Shown one piece after another: positions 1 to 11,422 of a stretch of 64,000 bases of DNA. The stretch spans positions 7,000,603 through 7,064,602 of the forward strand of contig JABAKD010000002.1 in the NCBI GenBank assembly GCA_012845835.1, given 5' to 3'. Within the stretch, counting starts at the first letter, position 1; each line of letters starts with the position of its first letter. Made by a program: the position numbers and the translations under genes. A model generated the notes under the pieces. The model worked only from the letters and a program-made list of their open reading frames with translations. It did not search any database and was not told the DNA's origin. This DNA comes from Undaria pinnatifida (taxonomy: Eukaryota > Sar > Phaeophyceae > Laminariales > Alariaceae).

Positions 1-269
1 TAACGAAAAAAAATGGAAAACACGCCCGATTTGAGTTCGACATGAAACACATATTATGTTCCCGTCAATGCGGGTATTGCTGGGCAGTGCCCGTCGGCAA
101 AACCTGCGAATAGGCAACTGTTTTTGACCAAACACAGCCAACTCAAAACACTTCCATGGTGCCCCTTCACGAGCGCGCCAGAACGCGATGGTCCGTACGT
201 GTTAGGCGCACGAAAAACAGAGTGCAGAATTTCACAGCTGCCGGTGGCTTGGGAAGGACCAGGAGGCGG

Positions 270-1160
270 GTTTACCGTATATGACGGTGTGTAAACACCA
301 CACCCCCGGTGATAACATTTGGGACTGCCCCCAAAAGAGAAAAAGTGCTATATCCCCGGGGGGTGATATAACATGCACGCCGGCGGTAAAGCGGGTGATT
401 ATTTCGGGATTTGATAAAGTGCATCACCGGGGTGGCATACTCTTAGGTGGGATGAAAACAGTGGTCGCAAAGGTTTGGCTGCCACACTCCAAGCAGCTAG
501 GGGTGTGATACAAGGGGTCTGGTAGCAGTTGGTGGTTGGAGGTTTTGCTGCCACGTTCCAGAAAGGCGGCAAGGGGGGTGCTTATTAGGGGTGTGGTAAC
601 GGTGGTTGGAGCTTTGCTGCCATCCTCCAAGCAGGTGGAGGTGTGATAACAAGGGTGCCATAGCAGTGACCGGTTAGAGGTTTCGCTGCTACACGCCAGG
701 GAGATGGAAAGGGGGGTGATAGCAAGGGGTGTGGTAGCAGTGGTTGGAGTTTCTGCTGCCGACCTCCAAGCAGGTGGAGGTGTGATGAACGGGGTGGATA
801 ACAGTGAGCGGTTGCAGGTTTTGCTGGCACATGTCAGGGAGATGGGAAGGGGGGTGATGACAAGGGGTGTGGTAGCAGTGGTGGAAGGTTTTGCTGCCGT
901 CCTCTAAGCAGGTGGAGGTGTGATCAAAGGGTGTGACAGCAGCGATCGGTTGAAGATTTTGTTGCCACACGCCAGGAACGCGGCAAGGGTAGCGACAAAA
1001 AGGGGTGTGGTAACAGTGGTTGGAGGTTCTGCCACCGTCCTCCACGCAGGTGGAGGTGTGATCAAAGGGGTGTGGTAACCGTGAGCGGTTGGAGGTTTTT
1101 CTCCCACACTCAAGGAAGGCCGCAAGTGGTGAGATACCAAGGGGCAAGGGGTGCGACAAC
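270..1160. repeat. CACACCCC-type repeat region with tandem minisatellite
   Basis: 270-450 has TGTGxxACACCACACCC and TATCACCGGGG blocks as in the 55.7-57.0-kb element. 500-1150 is an imperfect tandem array: GGTTGGAGGTTTTGCTGCC, CAAGCAGGTGGAGGTGTGA and GGGGTGTGGTAxCAGTG alternate in units of about 65-70 bp. No gene seen. Confidence 0.65.
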
Positions 1161-3230
1161 AGCACGATGTCTTACCGTAGCACCCTCAGGGCGTTGTTAG
1201 TCCCGGCCTTTCACACGACGTCTTGTTCTTCTTAACGTGCAAGCCCCTTACGGTAAATTCAACGCGGATTAACAAGCGGATGGTAGTGAACATTTTCCCT
1301 TTAACCCCTTCACGACCGGGAACCCGTTTTTGGGGAAAAATTACTTGGAATTAGTACAGCCGTGTAGGGAGGCATTTTGGGGTTCTAAAGGGGTTAAGAC
1401 GGACTATGATACGCGTGCCACCATACCGATAGGTACCGGCGGTCTCGGCAGGCACCTAACGCAGAGTGACCATACGAAACACTAAAACAAACAAAAAACG
1501 CAAGGTGTCATGTTATAAAAGAGAGACCGCAAACACCAAAAAGGGAGGAGAAACAAATACTACCGATAGTCCAGAGAAGGAAAAAAAAACTTGCAAAACG
1601 AGGAAAAAAAAAACTTCCATGGCACCATGCTGTTTGTAACCGCGGTCTTTGACGTAACAACGCCCGCACACCTGTGGGGACTGCTTGTTTGCTCATGCCA
1701 CGGCATCACCCCCATGATATATTGGGGGTGTCGTACCGATACTTAAGCACGACGGGGGTGTGGTATGCAACGCCCCGGGTAATACACACCGGCAATAAAA
1801 AAAATGTAACATGCAGCACGGCGATAACATCGTTGACGAAGAACAAAACACAAAATGATGCACACACAGCAGTAGCAGCGCGAAGAGAATCCGTAACGAC
1901 AAAACCGAAGGTACGGCTCGGACGGCTGTTGAACACCGTAGTTTTCGAAAACATACAACATACGGTTGGTTTGTCACTTTTTGTCCGCTCGGGTTGGCAC
2001 TGCCCAATCGAACAACCCGACCCTAACCTTGAACGTGATTACGTCTTTTTTTCTAGATACTTGGAATTACTGTATACCAGATATGGAATATTGGTGCAGT
2101 TCTATTTCACAGGGGTGGGTCGGAGCAGGGGAAGGGTTGTGAAAATTTTGCGTGTTTCATGTTCTGACAAATGTTCCTCCAAATTTAAGCTGATAGACGC
2201 CTCACGGGTTTGGTTTCCAAGATAAGGTGCTGTTGGCGACAGTCCCGTGCACGCGCAGTGGAACAGAAAACACCAGAACACGCACATATTTTTAGTCGTA
2301 GCGTCATTCTACTGCTGTAGCCCTAAAGCTACTGTTTTCATAGCGCCATCCACCATTGCCAACGTTACGCAATAGTAAGTCTACGTACGTATTATACGAT
2401 ACATACCAACTGTATTTGGTTGAAGGCGTTCATATCTAAAGAAAGACAACCACGAATCCAGAGCAAGAAGGACTGGGGAAGAGGGGCCATGGTTGCCGTC
2501 GCTGCGGCTGCTGCTTCTGCAGCTGCTGCGGGGCGACTTCTGCCGTTGCGGCTGCTGCTGCATCTTTCTTGTGCTGTTTTTGCTGCAGCCTATTGTAACT
2601 ACTACGTCCCACACTTTACCCCTGTACTTCGTCCTCGACAAGGTGACTTCAGCTCTAAAAGAGTTAGGTATGTATTCCGGTCGCGGTCGTGTCGTTTACG
2701 TACGTGTTGGGCTTTTACGTGGGGCCTCCTGCCCCGGTAGGGAGTTCCACCCATGCTGACTGATGGAATGGTCCCTGTTCGATCGCCACTGCCGTGCCTC
2801 GGTCTCCTTTCGTCACTGATCCTTACTTTGTACACCCCAAACATATACCTGGTAGCGACTTGTTATTTCCACCCCGCCGCGGGTATGCAGAGTACCGGCA
2901 GCCTACGCGCCTTACCAAACGATTACGTATATGGCTCACACGTAAACTCACAAACAGAAATAACTGATATACCCGTTGCTTTCTTGCCTTCTCTTTGCGG
3001 GCCGAAGACGTTTTCGTGAGACATCAAATAATACCTGGTAGAAGTTTACGACATAAAATAGGGCCCGCCCTACGTGCAGACGCGGGCTGCACACAACACT
3101 GCTGTGCAGGCCGATGGTCTTATTGATCGAGGCTGGCCTCTCGGCCGCCCGGTTTGGCTCAAAAAAACGCCACCACAACACGAGGCGGAGCCGCGCGACT
3201 GCCCCTGCCGACCTCGAGCCCCCAAAACGG

Positions 3231-3262
3231 TCAGGGTTAGGGTTAGGGTTAGGGTTGGGGTT
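3231..3262 (+). repeat. short interstitial telomere-like tract (TTAGGG)
   Basis: Four TTAGGG units in phase followed by a TTGGGG variant. Too short and internal to be a chromosome end. Confidence 0.8.
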
Positions 3263-3987
3263 GCGTTGGGGGTCTGATTGGTTGCAAGGTTGAAATTGAC
3301 CCCACGCAACCTGCACAGTGTTATGTGCAGGCCGCTCCTGCACATAGGGCGAGCCATGTTAACAGGGTCTGTTGTAGAGTGAAAATGGCATGCATATGCG
3401 GAAGTCTCAGAAGTGCGATCTCGTCCCTGATAGACAGTCAGTGCCCAGAGCAAGCATTGGGTAGAAGGACGAGTGCGCGTGGCAGCAAAGAGACAGAAGG
3501 CGGCACGAGCATAAGGAAGGCGAAGGCGCCACAGCCGTAACTGCCAGGTCAAGTAGCAGCAAGCGCCGTTGTTGTTTTTGGTCTAGGTCTGGCGGGGGGT
3601 TTCCACTTACGAGGAGCGATTTTGAACTTGAGGACACGTATTATACAACCGAACAACCGACCAAAAAAATGTATAACCAAGTTTGCTCCAGGTAGTAATA
3701 TTTTTTGTTAAATGTATAACCAAGTTTGCTCCAGGTAGTACTAATCGAGTGTTTGCGTTAAAAAAAATAACTCAAAACTCTTCCATCAAGCTAGAGAAAA
3801 GCCAGATTCACCCCGGCATGCTCTTGGTTGTGTTTGCGGTGAACGAATCGCAGAAAAGGCGTACACGGCCTCCACATCACAGACGGGGAGCGGGGAGGCA
3901 GCATCGAATTTGAATTTAGACATGGTGCGGTAGCACCTATTTATAGACTCACCGACAGGGGCAGGCCCAGCACAACACCATCAGACA

Positions 3988-4251
3988 AACAGCAGCACAG
4001 CAGCAGCAGCTGCTGCGCAGTAGCATCACAGCAGCCGCTGCCGCAGCAGCAGCAGCAGCGGCGGGGGCAGGGACGGAGGTGGCGGTGGCGATGGCTCCGC
4101 CAGATGAGTTGCGGCACAGCAGCTCGGCTCGGCCTGGCTCGATCACCACGATCACCACAATAACAAAACAGCCAGTTGAAAAATAAAAATTAGAAACAAA
4201 CGCATGAGACACCAACCGTAGCCGCAGCACAATAGCCGCCGCCGCCGCCGC

Positions 4252-4284
<33 letters not shown>

Positions 4285-4310
4285 GTAGCGGTAGCGGCGG
4301 CGGCGGCCGT
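3988..4310. repeat. CAG/GCC trinucleotide runs
   Basis: CAG runs at 3993-4060 and 4246-4283 (about 10 uninterrupted units in the second) with GCC and GGC runs beside them. No exon was recognised around them. Confidence 0.85.
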
Positions 4311-5767
4311 GCGGCGTGGGTGGCGGTGGCGGTGGAAGCTTCGGCGACGGCGTTGTTGTATACCGACGGTGGTTGACAAAATCAGCACCGGATACGACAT
4401 CACGCAGCAGCAGAGAATCAGGCAACATTGTAGAGAGCGCGGGAGCGCTGGTTCACTAGCACCTGCCCCTGAGGTTGCGCGTACGCGCCATGCTTCCCCA
4501 GCTACCCTTTGTGCCTCCGGATCAAGGTTGGGTTGTGTCTACCGCTGCCAAGCACAGCGCACAGCGAGCAGTGTCTGCTGTGTGCTGCCGTGTGGATTGT
4601 GCCCTCGTGCCCTCTGATTGTTGTGCCGTTGTGGCTGGAGAGCAACGGTGTTAACCCCTTTAGAACCCCGAAATCCTTCCCGATACTAATATCAAGTAAA
4701 TTTGTCCCCAAAAAGGGTTTCCAGTATTGAAGGTATTTGTAGGCTAATCGTATGAGCTGGTCGTCAATGATGGAAGTTCACTCTAAATCGTTCACTCAAA
4801 TCGGAATTTTCATGCCGTTTTGGGGCAAATTCTTCCTTCAAAGTTCGCTCGGCAATTTTTTTTAATGGATTTTTTTATTGAATTATTTTAACGCAAACAC
4901 TCTAATGTTTGCTGTTTCCCCCCCCCTCTTTTCTCGCATTATACGAAACGTTTTCTTTAGACAATTTTTGACGGAAAAAAAAACTCCATCGCAGTGCGGG
5001 GAAATTACCAACACCCTGAGAGCACGGCCGCAGTGTTATAATTTCCCACGATTTTGACCTTTTGGACTCATCTTATACAACCGAACAATCGACAAAAAAA
5101 AGTTATAACCAAGTTTTTGCTACAGGTAGTACTACCTACCTTTGTTTTGTATCCCCTCTTTTCACGCATTACAAGTATACGACACGATTTTTTTGGACAA
5201 TTTTTGACGAAATGAAAAAACGCATTGTTGTGCGGGGTAATTACCGACACTCATCAAATCAAGTCAACTGAGAGCTGAGAGCACAGCAGCAGTATTATAA
5301 TTATTAATTTCCCATGGTCCCACGTGGCGCGTACTGGAACAGGATGGAAGCACACGGCCATATAGCAAGCACCCCCCCCCCCTTGTTGCGCGTACTGGAA
5401 CAGGATGGAAGCAAACGGCCATATAGCAAGCCCCCCCCACCCCCCCCCCCCATGGAAGCCAAGGGGGTCCACGCCTACGAAATTATGAAGTTCCGCTAGC
5501 ACCGCACGCCCCAAACTACTTGGCATTAGTGTCGGATCATTTTTTCAGAAGAAAACCCGTTCGAGAAAACCCAGTGTTGCTGTCGTGCTGTAAGTTTCTG
5601 CGGGGCGTTCCTAGGCCCAAACCTCTCACCGTCCCACGTGGTACGTGCTGTGCGTACAAAATACAAACAGCATCCACGCAAACGCCCAGAGTAAGCACAC
5701 AAACCACTTCCCGTGCAAGGCAAGCCACGCCACGCCACGCCAAGCCAAGCCAAGCCAAGTCGCGTAC

Positions 5768-5935
5768 CTGATGGTGTTGTTGCTGCTGCTGAGCGTTTCT
5801 AAACTCCTCATTCTGCAGCCTCTGGGCGTACTCCTGGTCGTTTGCAGTCGACACTGCTGCTGGGGTTCCCCCCTGCTGGTATGACCCGCTCGCGTAGTAG
5901 GCCTCGGGCGGTGCTGTAGCCTTTGGATCCGACAT
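5768..5935 (-). CDS. first exon of unidentified Gln-rich protein
   Basis: 56 codons from ATG at 5935 to a donor ATCAG|GTACGC, leaving in phase 0. It encodes MSDPKATAPPEAYYASGSYQ, then DQEYAQRLQNEEFRNA and a Gln/His run. The 'D-x-E-x-A-x-x-L-Q-x-E-E' pattern resembles short ubiquitin-binding or helical segments at the starts of many membrane and RING proteins, but is not diagnostic. A GA-repeat leader (5970-5990) precedes the ATG. No later exon was recognised below 5768; that region is mostly repeats. Confidence 0.5.
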
Positions 5936-8900
5936 CTCGCTGTTGTCTTCCGGCTTATAGCTCCGTAATCGCGAGAGAGAGAGAGAGGTGGCTTCAAGGT
6001 GGGCGCGTCTTCATACTCTACTCTCCACACGGCTCAGTTCTCAAGACGTTCGATACATTGGAAAGGCTTTCTTATGGAGGGCCTTTTAAAGCCAAGATAT
6101 AGTCTTAAACTTTAAAATTGGGGACCATTGTATTGTTTTATATACTGTAAAACAATCCTTATATTTAAGTCAATGTTATACTTTTTCTCACATGGATACT
6201 TTGTCTGCTAAATTGCTGCTCAACTTTGTCTGCTCAACCAACCGGCCTGTTACACAGGATGATGCACCCCATGCGGGCTGTGCTGTTGTGTGCGCGTGAC
6301 CCCCGAGAGTACGTGCAACCATGCAAGGGGTCGTTCCAGCCCGTAAAGAGCTCCTGTCCACCGCCAGGGAGCTCGTGTGTTTGACCGCGTCCTGTATGGG
6401 CCCAGCGGGACGAAGCAAGTTCCTCCAGGTATGAAATATCGCGTTTTTTCTTTTTTCTGCACACCGGTTGTCGAAAAAAAATATAGTGCAACATGTACCT
6501 AGGGATTGGCGTGAGCTAGTCAGTAATATTAGAGGCTGAAGCACATAATCGCATGGTGAGCCCTGCAAACGTTCGCAGGGGGTTGTGTGAACTAGGGTCG
6601 TGATAGGCGTGTAGTTTTGGTGCAGTTCGTACTGCTGTTGAAATAGCCTCTTCAAAGTTGCTGCTCCGTCTTTGGTACTCGTAGTCTAGTCTAAACTGAC
6701 TGCTGTATTTTGACGGGTATCTTGTACCGATCGACAGGTAATATTTACCCGTCATCGCCCTGCCATATCTTACCAGCCGTCTACGTAGTGTGAGCAGTAC
6801 GCAGCAACGCAGCGGCCGTAGCATAAACAGCATGCTGCTCGAATATCGTAAACCCCCTTGCGTTGTAGTGCAAGCAAGACACTGCTGCATTTGCTGTGTG
6901 TGGTCGATGTCGTTTATATAAAATCGTCAAATATTGTTTGCTGTAGTCTGGTGCGCATCTTTGGGCGCATTGCGTTGGATCTTCTTGGCCTTCGCTCTGC
7001 CGCGTGTGCTGGAAAGCACAACCCTATTCCCGGTTCGCTCTCGCTGACGTCTAACTGGTACGCGGTGCTATGCGCAGTAGTGTGAGTTCGCAGCAGTACG
7101 AGTGGTGTAATCGCGCTGCTTGCACGTCGTACAACTCCAACTCCTTGTATTTAGTATTTGCATCACAGTTGGGACACCACTGCTGTCAATTCCAATAGCC
7201 CCAGCAGCCCGTAGTGCTTTGTTTTTTGTAGCCGATGCCGTACGACAACAGCGCCAATTGTTTGTTGTCGTCTGCATATCATTATCTTTCGATGCGTTGC
7301 TATGGTTATCGTGGCATCCGTCTACTACCACCCATAAATGTGTACTGCCACCGTAGAGTGAGTACGCGGCAGAAGTACGTGTGATACGCTTCCCGTGGTT
7401 CGTACAGCTCCTTGCATTGCTTTCACACCTCGGACAGGTCACCGGTCACCGGTCACTACTGGATGATCTATAGTAGTAGTAGTAGTAGTAGTAGATCTTC
7501 AATGGAAGATCTTTACCATCTATTAATAGCTCATACTACCCGGTGGGAGCCGTACGATCTGCATGATCTAGTACATGCTTCTTGGGTTGGATATGTAGTC
7601 TATGTAAATGATACATACAGTATAGACTAATACGCAGATCCAGTACAACGCCTCATATCGGCAAAGGCCGGATGTATTGCAGATTATCTACAGTAGTTCC
7701 TGATCTTCGCGAGGTGTGCATTGTTTGTGCTTCGAACACTGCGTTATCTGCGTGTGTGCAGAGGGCCCATCAACCCGCGTTTTTTTTGTCTTTTGTATTG
7801 CCGATGCTTTACGACAAAATCGTCAATTGTGTGTTTTCGACTGAGAAATGCGTACATTTCACACATCGGGCAGACCAATATCTAGATCATGTAGATGTTA
7901 TATCTGTCGTCACGGTGTTATATGTTTGTACAGTATCTGTGTGGTACAGATCTATCCTGGTAAAATATCTAGATCATAGATTGTTACATCTGTCGTTGTG
8001 GTCTTGTGGACAGAGCCATTCATTGTACTGTAGTACAAATCCAACCGGGAAAACGCGTGGTACAGCACGCAGACCATACGGCTCAACATCGCGCAATGCG
8101 ATCGTAGACCATGCAGATCATTTAGATCAAAGCTCTATGTTATCTTCTCTTAAAAGAAAATTCTGAATGGCAACCTGATCCGTCCGATCCGTGGTATTTT
8201 GGGATGCAGTGTGTTGGACATCGTGGCCGTCTCCCCGTGTTTGCTGAAAATCGCAATCTTATTCCTATGTGCCTCCCACCGTCGTCTACGTCAGTGTGAG
8301 GGCGTAGCAGTACACGCAATACAATGCTACTCGCGTTTCGAGTGACAGGGGGGGCGAGACCACCATTATTCAATTTCCTGGCGTTGTCCGTGGGCTCCAA
8401 AAGGGCTAAGAAACGACATATACGCGTTCAAATCCTGTCCTCGATGTTGCTCTTATGGGGAATAGCATAAAAAAAAAATTACCTGGTAGTCTGTTGGTCC
8501 AAATCTATAGCAATACGCATGGCACGGAATTGGCTTTTGTTTCGTTCGCTTGTTAGAAACAACTAATGCCGTAGAATTACGTCGGCAACTGCCCGCAACG
8601 GAACCTACTGCAAGTAAAAAGGACTCATCCACTTAAGGTCTTCTTGTAGTTACCGCCTCCGGCTGGGGTTGACGTCGGTTAGCATGACGCTGTAGAACAA
8701 GCCTCTCACTGCACGAGCTAGACCACCAGGGTACCGTCGTTTCTTTTCTCGTTGTTATGTTTTAGCGGTAACCGAGACGGTGGTCGAGATATATCATATT
8801 GTGCCGAGTGGAGAACCGAGACTCCGACAAAGGAGGATGATATCACGTATTATGTATATGGTAAGGCACCCACGAGGCAGTTGTATAGTGACCCCATTAC

Positions 8901-10207
8901 TGTCTCTGGAAGTGGCCACACCATGTTGTGTTTTGTTTGTCCGAAGCTGCGATCGGAGTGTACGAAAGTGCGCTCAAGGGGAGGACGTCCGCGTCACAAG
9001 TGGTCGTTCCTAGGGTTCATCGCACCCTTCAAGCGACTCGCCGAACACCTCACGGTGCTTCGCGCTTGGTGCACGCAATGTCTACCTGGTCGGTGAAAAC
9101 ACGACGTGATCCGTCCCGGCATCGTAAGGATGCTAGGATCAATGTCCCTAATATTGAGGATAGGTGTTTTAGACTACCACCTATCGAGGCAATGTTCAGT
9201 AGCATTGGTTGGTTCATTGCTGTACTCGTAGTCGTAGCAGAACTAGAAAGTAACATATGAGCGTTACAGCTGAAACGGAACTCTCTGGGAAGAAAAGTTC
9301 TAGAAAAGCGGCGGGATTACCACCTGTTCGACTGCTGCTGTATTTTTCGAGAATATCGTATTGTATCAGGTAGTCGAGTTCTCGAAATCAGAGGCTTCTG
9401 GAAGAAGTAGTGCTCTGGATGCTGAGACGGATGATGCGGGTGGCCCCACCCCATTCTCTCCTCTCTCTTCCCTCATCCTTCTATTCTTCCTCGTCAGTTT
9501 TCAGTGTCCCCCGAGCTTTGAACACAGCAGTCCATTATTCTCAAGTGTTTCTTTTGTTGGCCGAAGGCGCCCGTTGAAACATCAACATATTTCTGCCTCG
9601 TGCATCTTGCACGCTCCTTTGGTTAGCTTAATTGCTGCCAGCGCCAGCCTCTGCGACCACGCCAGGCCGTACCGTCACATACGCCAGTACCTAAGACTAC
9701 GGCTATGCATAAAGTGAGTGCACCCCCCCTCCGCCCTGACACTGCAGGGGTGCGAGGGTCTATGGTCCGATAGCCGACGGCCATGTATGGCAATTGTTCA
9801 TAACCTGTCCAACATGCTCACCTACGTCTTCGTTGAGACAGCACGCAGGCCACATTGACGCCGTTATAACTGATGCACGTTTTAGGGACGCTGCCCGGAA
9901 AAAACTAGATATCTCAATAAGTCATTATTTGCAGCATTGGAAGGGTAAACATTCTCCCCCCACCCACCCACCCCCTGTCCTCTGTCGCCTAACAAACATC
10001 CCACGACAACTCTCAGTTTATCGTGGCCGTGTGCTGTGCTGTCCGTTAACAGATCGGGACAAATCAGAACCGAGCCAAGTGGTGGTGACGGCATCGGGGT
10101 CAACTTAACTCCCCCCCCTCCCTCTCTTCGTCCCGCGTTCCCTAGCAAGCATCCCCGCACCCCTTCATTGTTTCTCGTGGCCGTGCTCTAACGTTGCCCA
10201 TTGACAG
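5936..10207. other. degenerate tandem repeats between the 5.9-kb exon and MKKS; no supported gene
   Basis: Blocks such as GTGAGxxxGCAGCAGTACG, GCCGATGCxxTACGACAA and TTCTTGGCC recur with wide divergence at 6.78-7.08, 7.07-7.35, 7.35-7.45, 7.75-7.85 and 8.2-8.3 kb, as in an old tandem array. 7465-7500 has a (TAG)n run and a palindromic GATCTTCAATGGAAGATC. 7537-7665 matches 50090-50175. The missing first exon of MKKS should lie here or further upstream; I could not find a GPxG-coding exon. Confidence 0.5.
9010..9160 (+). repeat. R1 dispersed repeat, copy 1
   Basis: Contains GCGACTCGCCGAACACCTCA, GGTGCTTCGCGCTTGGTGC and CCGTCCCGGCATCGTA, shared with copies at 47.2 (minus), 48.4 (plus), 60.5 (minus) and 60.9 kb (minus). 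Fuller copies are 180-260 bp. No tRNA boxes or inverted ends seen; class unknown. Confidence 0.7.
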
Positions 10208-10255
10208 ATCGGGACAGATCGGAGCCAAGTGGTGGTGACGTCGTCAGGGCTGAGA
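9955..10255 (+). repeat. tandem duplication covering the MKKS exon 1 acceptor
   Basis: About 150-bp direct repeat: the segment CGTGGCCGTG...AACAG|ATCGGGAC...AGCCAAGTGGTGGTGACG occurs at about 10020-10095 and again at 10178-10240. The upstream copy loses the frame soon after. Confidence 0.75.
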
Positions 10256-10330
10256 CTGTTCGGAGAGGCGTGTTCTCTGGCCCTGTACTCGGCTCCGGCC
10301 GGCGTCCTAGTGGATACGGTTACATCACAG
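10208..10330 (+). CDS. MKKS: MKKS exon 1 of model (equatorial domain, N-terminal part)
   Basis: 41 codons in phase 0 between acceptor ...ATTGACAG and donor CAG|GTATGT. The fragment VVVTSSGLRLFGEACS aligns with the segment after the GPxG loop of MKKS. A decayed copy of its first ~50 bases and upstream splice region lies immediately before it at about 10045-10100. Confidence 0.75.
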
Positions 10331-11334
10331 GTATGTGCAACGGTAACCCATTTGGGATTTTGGACGGGAAACTTGTGGAAGGCCGATGGCAATTACAGCG
10401 TCGGCCATTACAACACATCCGGTACACTGGGGTAGAGTATATTGAAGTTCAGACCATCTGGTTACGACTGTGCTCGACGCAAATCGTTGGAAGAGGAGAG
10501 GTGGTCTCAGACGCTGGCCTGGCCGATGACGGATTTTGGAGGTACTACATCGACTGAGTATCACAGATGGAGTACCCGGCGTTCAACCTCAAGGAGTCGC
10601 ACGGCACGCGCGCGCTGAATGATATTACGTAAGGGCGCCGCCCCCGCACAATAAAACACGGCTAGTAAGACCACACTTGTCTGGGCTTTTATTGCAACGT
10701 TTGCGTCTCAAAGCGCTTGAGGTAATTATAGCTCATTGGTCTAAGGGAAAAAGTGTTAACCAACTACCCCACCCGAACTAAGCCTTACAATGATAACCAT
10801 AGACGCAACTATTTAACAGACACGACTCCGTAAGTGAATATCGCAGTTCAGACCCTACATAGTCGTTTTGTTTTGTTTCCGGGTGGGGATGGGGTTAACT
10901 TAACGTTATTCCTGGCCTATATAGCGACATATCGTTTGCGCCTATCACACACTCTCCCTGCTACTCAACACTCTCCTCTTCGTCGTCGTCGTCTCCCCCC
11001 CCCCTCCCCTCCTCCGCCTCCTTCTCCTCTTCCCCGTCCTCCTCCGCCCCCCCCTCTCTCCCCTCCTCCCCCCCCCCGTCCTCAACCCCGCCTAACCAAG
11101 GCAAATTGTTTTGGCGACGGATCACTGTTTGTGGTTAACTTTGCTTGCAGGTTGCTAGTGGAGGCGTTAGACCCTGCTGATATTTGGCAAAGCGGTGTGG
11201 GGAAGGGGATCGGGAAGGCTCAAGTTACTCGAGAAGGGTTTGCGCTCGCCCTCCAATGGTCTCTTGAGGTCAGCGAAGGCTGAGTGACGATTGATGTGAC
11301 CGATTGCATTCCTTTTTTTCGTTGTTGTTGTTGC

Positions 11335-11365
<31 letters not shown>

Positions 11366-11382
11366 GCTGCTGCTGTCGTTGC

Positions 11383-11422
<40 letters not shown>

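Larger units (their letters stand above)
1161..5767. other. no supported gene; degenerate repeats
   Basis: 1660-1810 repeats the CACACCCC family. 2490-2600 is a GC-rich Ala/Leu-coding low-complexity stretch without a supporting gene model. 3640-3745, 4900-5040 and 5070-5300 share ATACAACCGAACAA, TATAACCAAGTTT and AATTTTTGACG blocks and are decayed tandem copies. 5333-5448 is a 62-bp direct duplication (CGTACTGGAACAGGATGGAA) ending in C runs. Confidence 0.5.

Noticed and set aside
4152-4428. Cys- or Ala-rich proteins over the CAG/GCC runs
   Set aside because: Trinucleotide repeat translations without a supporting exon.
6188-6890. Minus-strand frames of 124-155 codons
   Set aside because: No recognisable motif, no consistent splice structure, and the sequence belongs to the degenerate repeat block at 6.5-8.3 kb.
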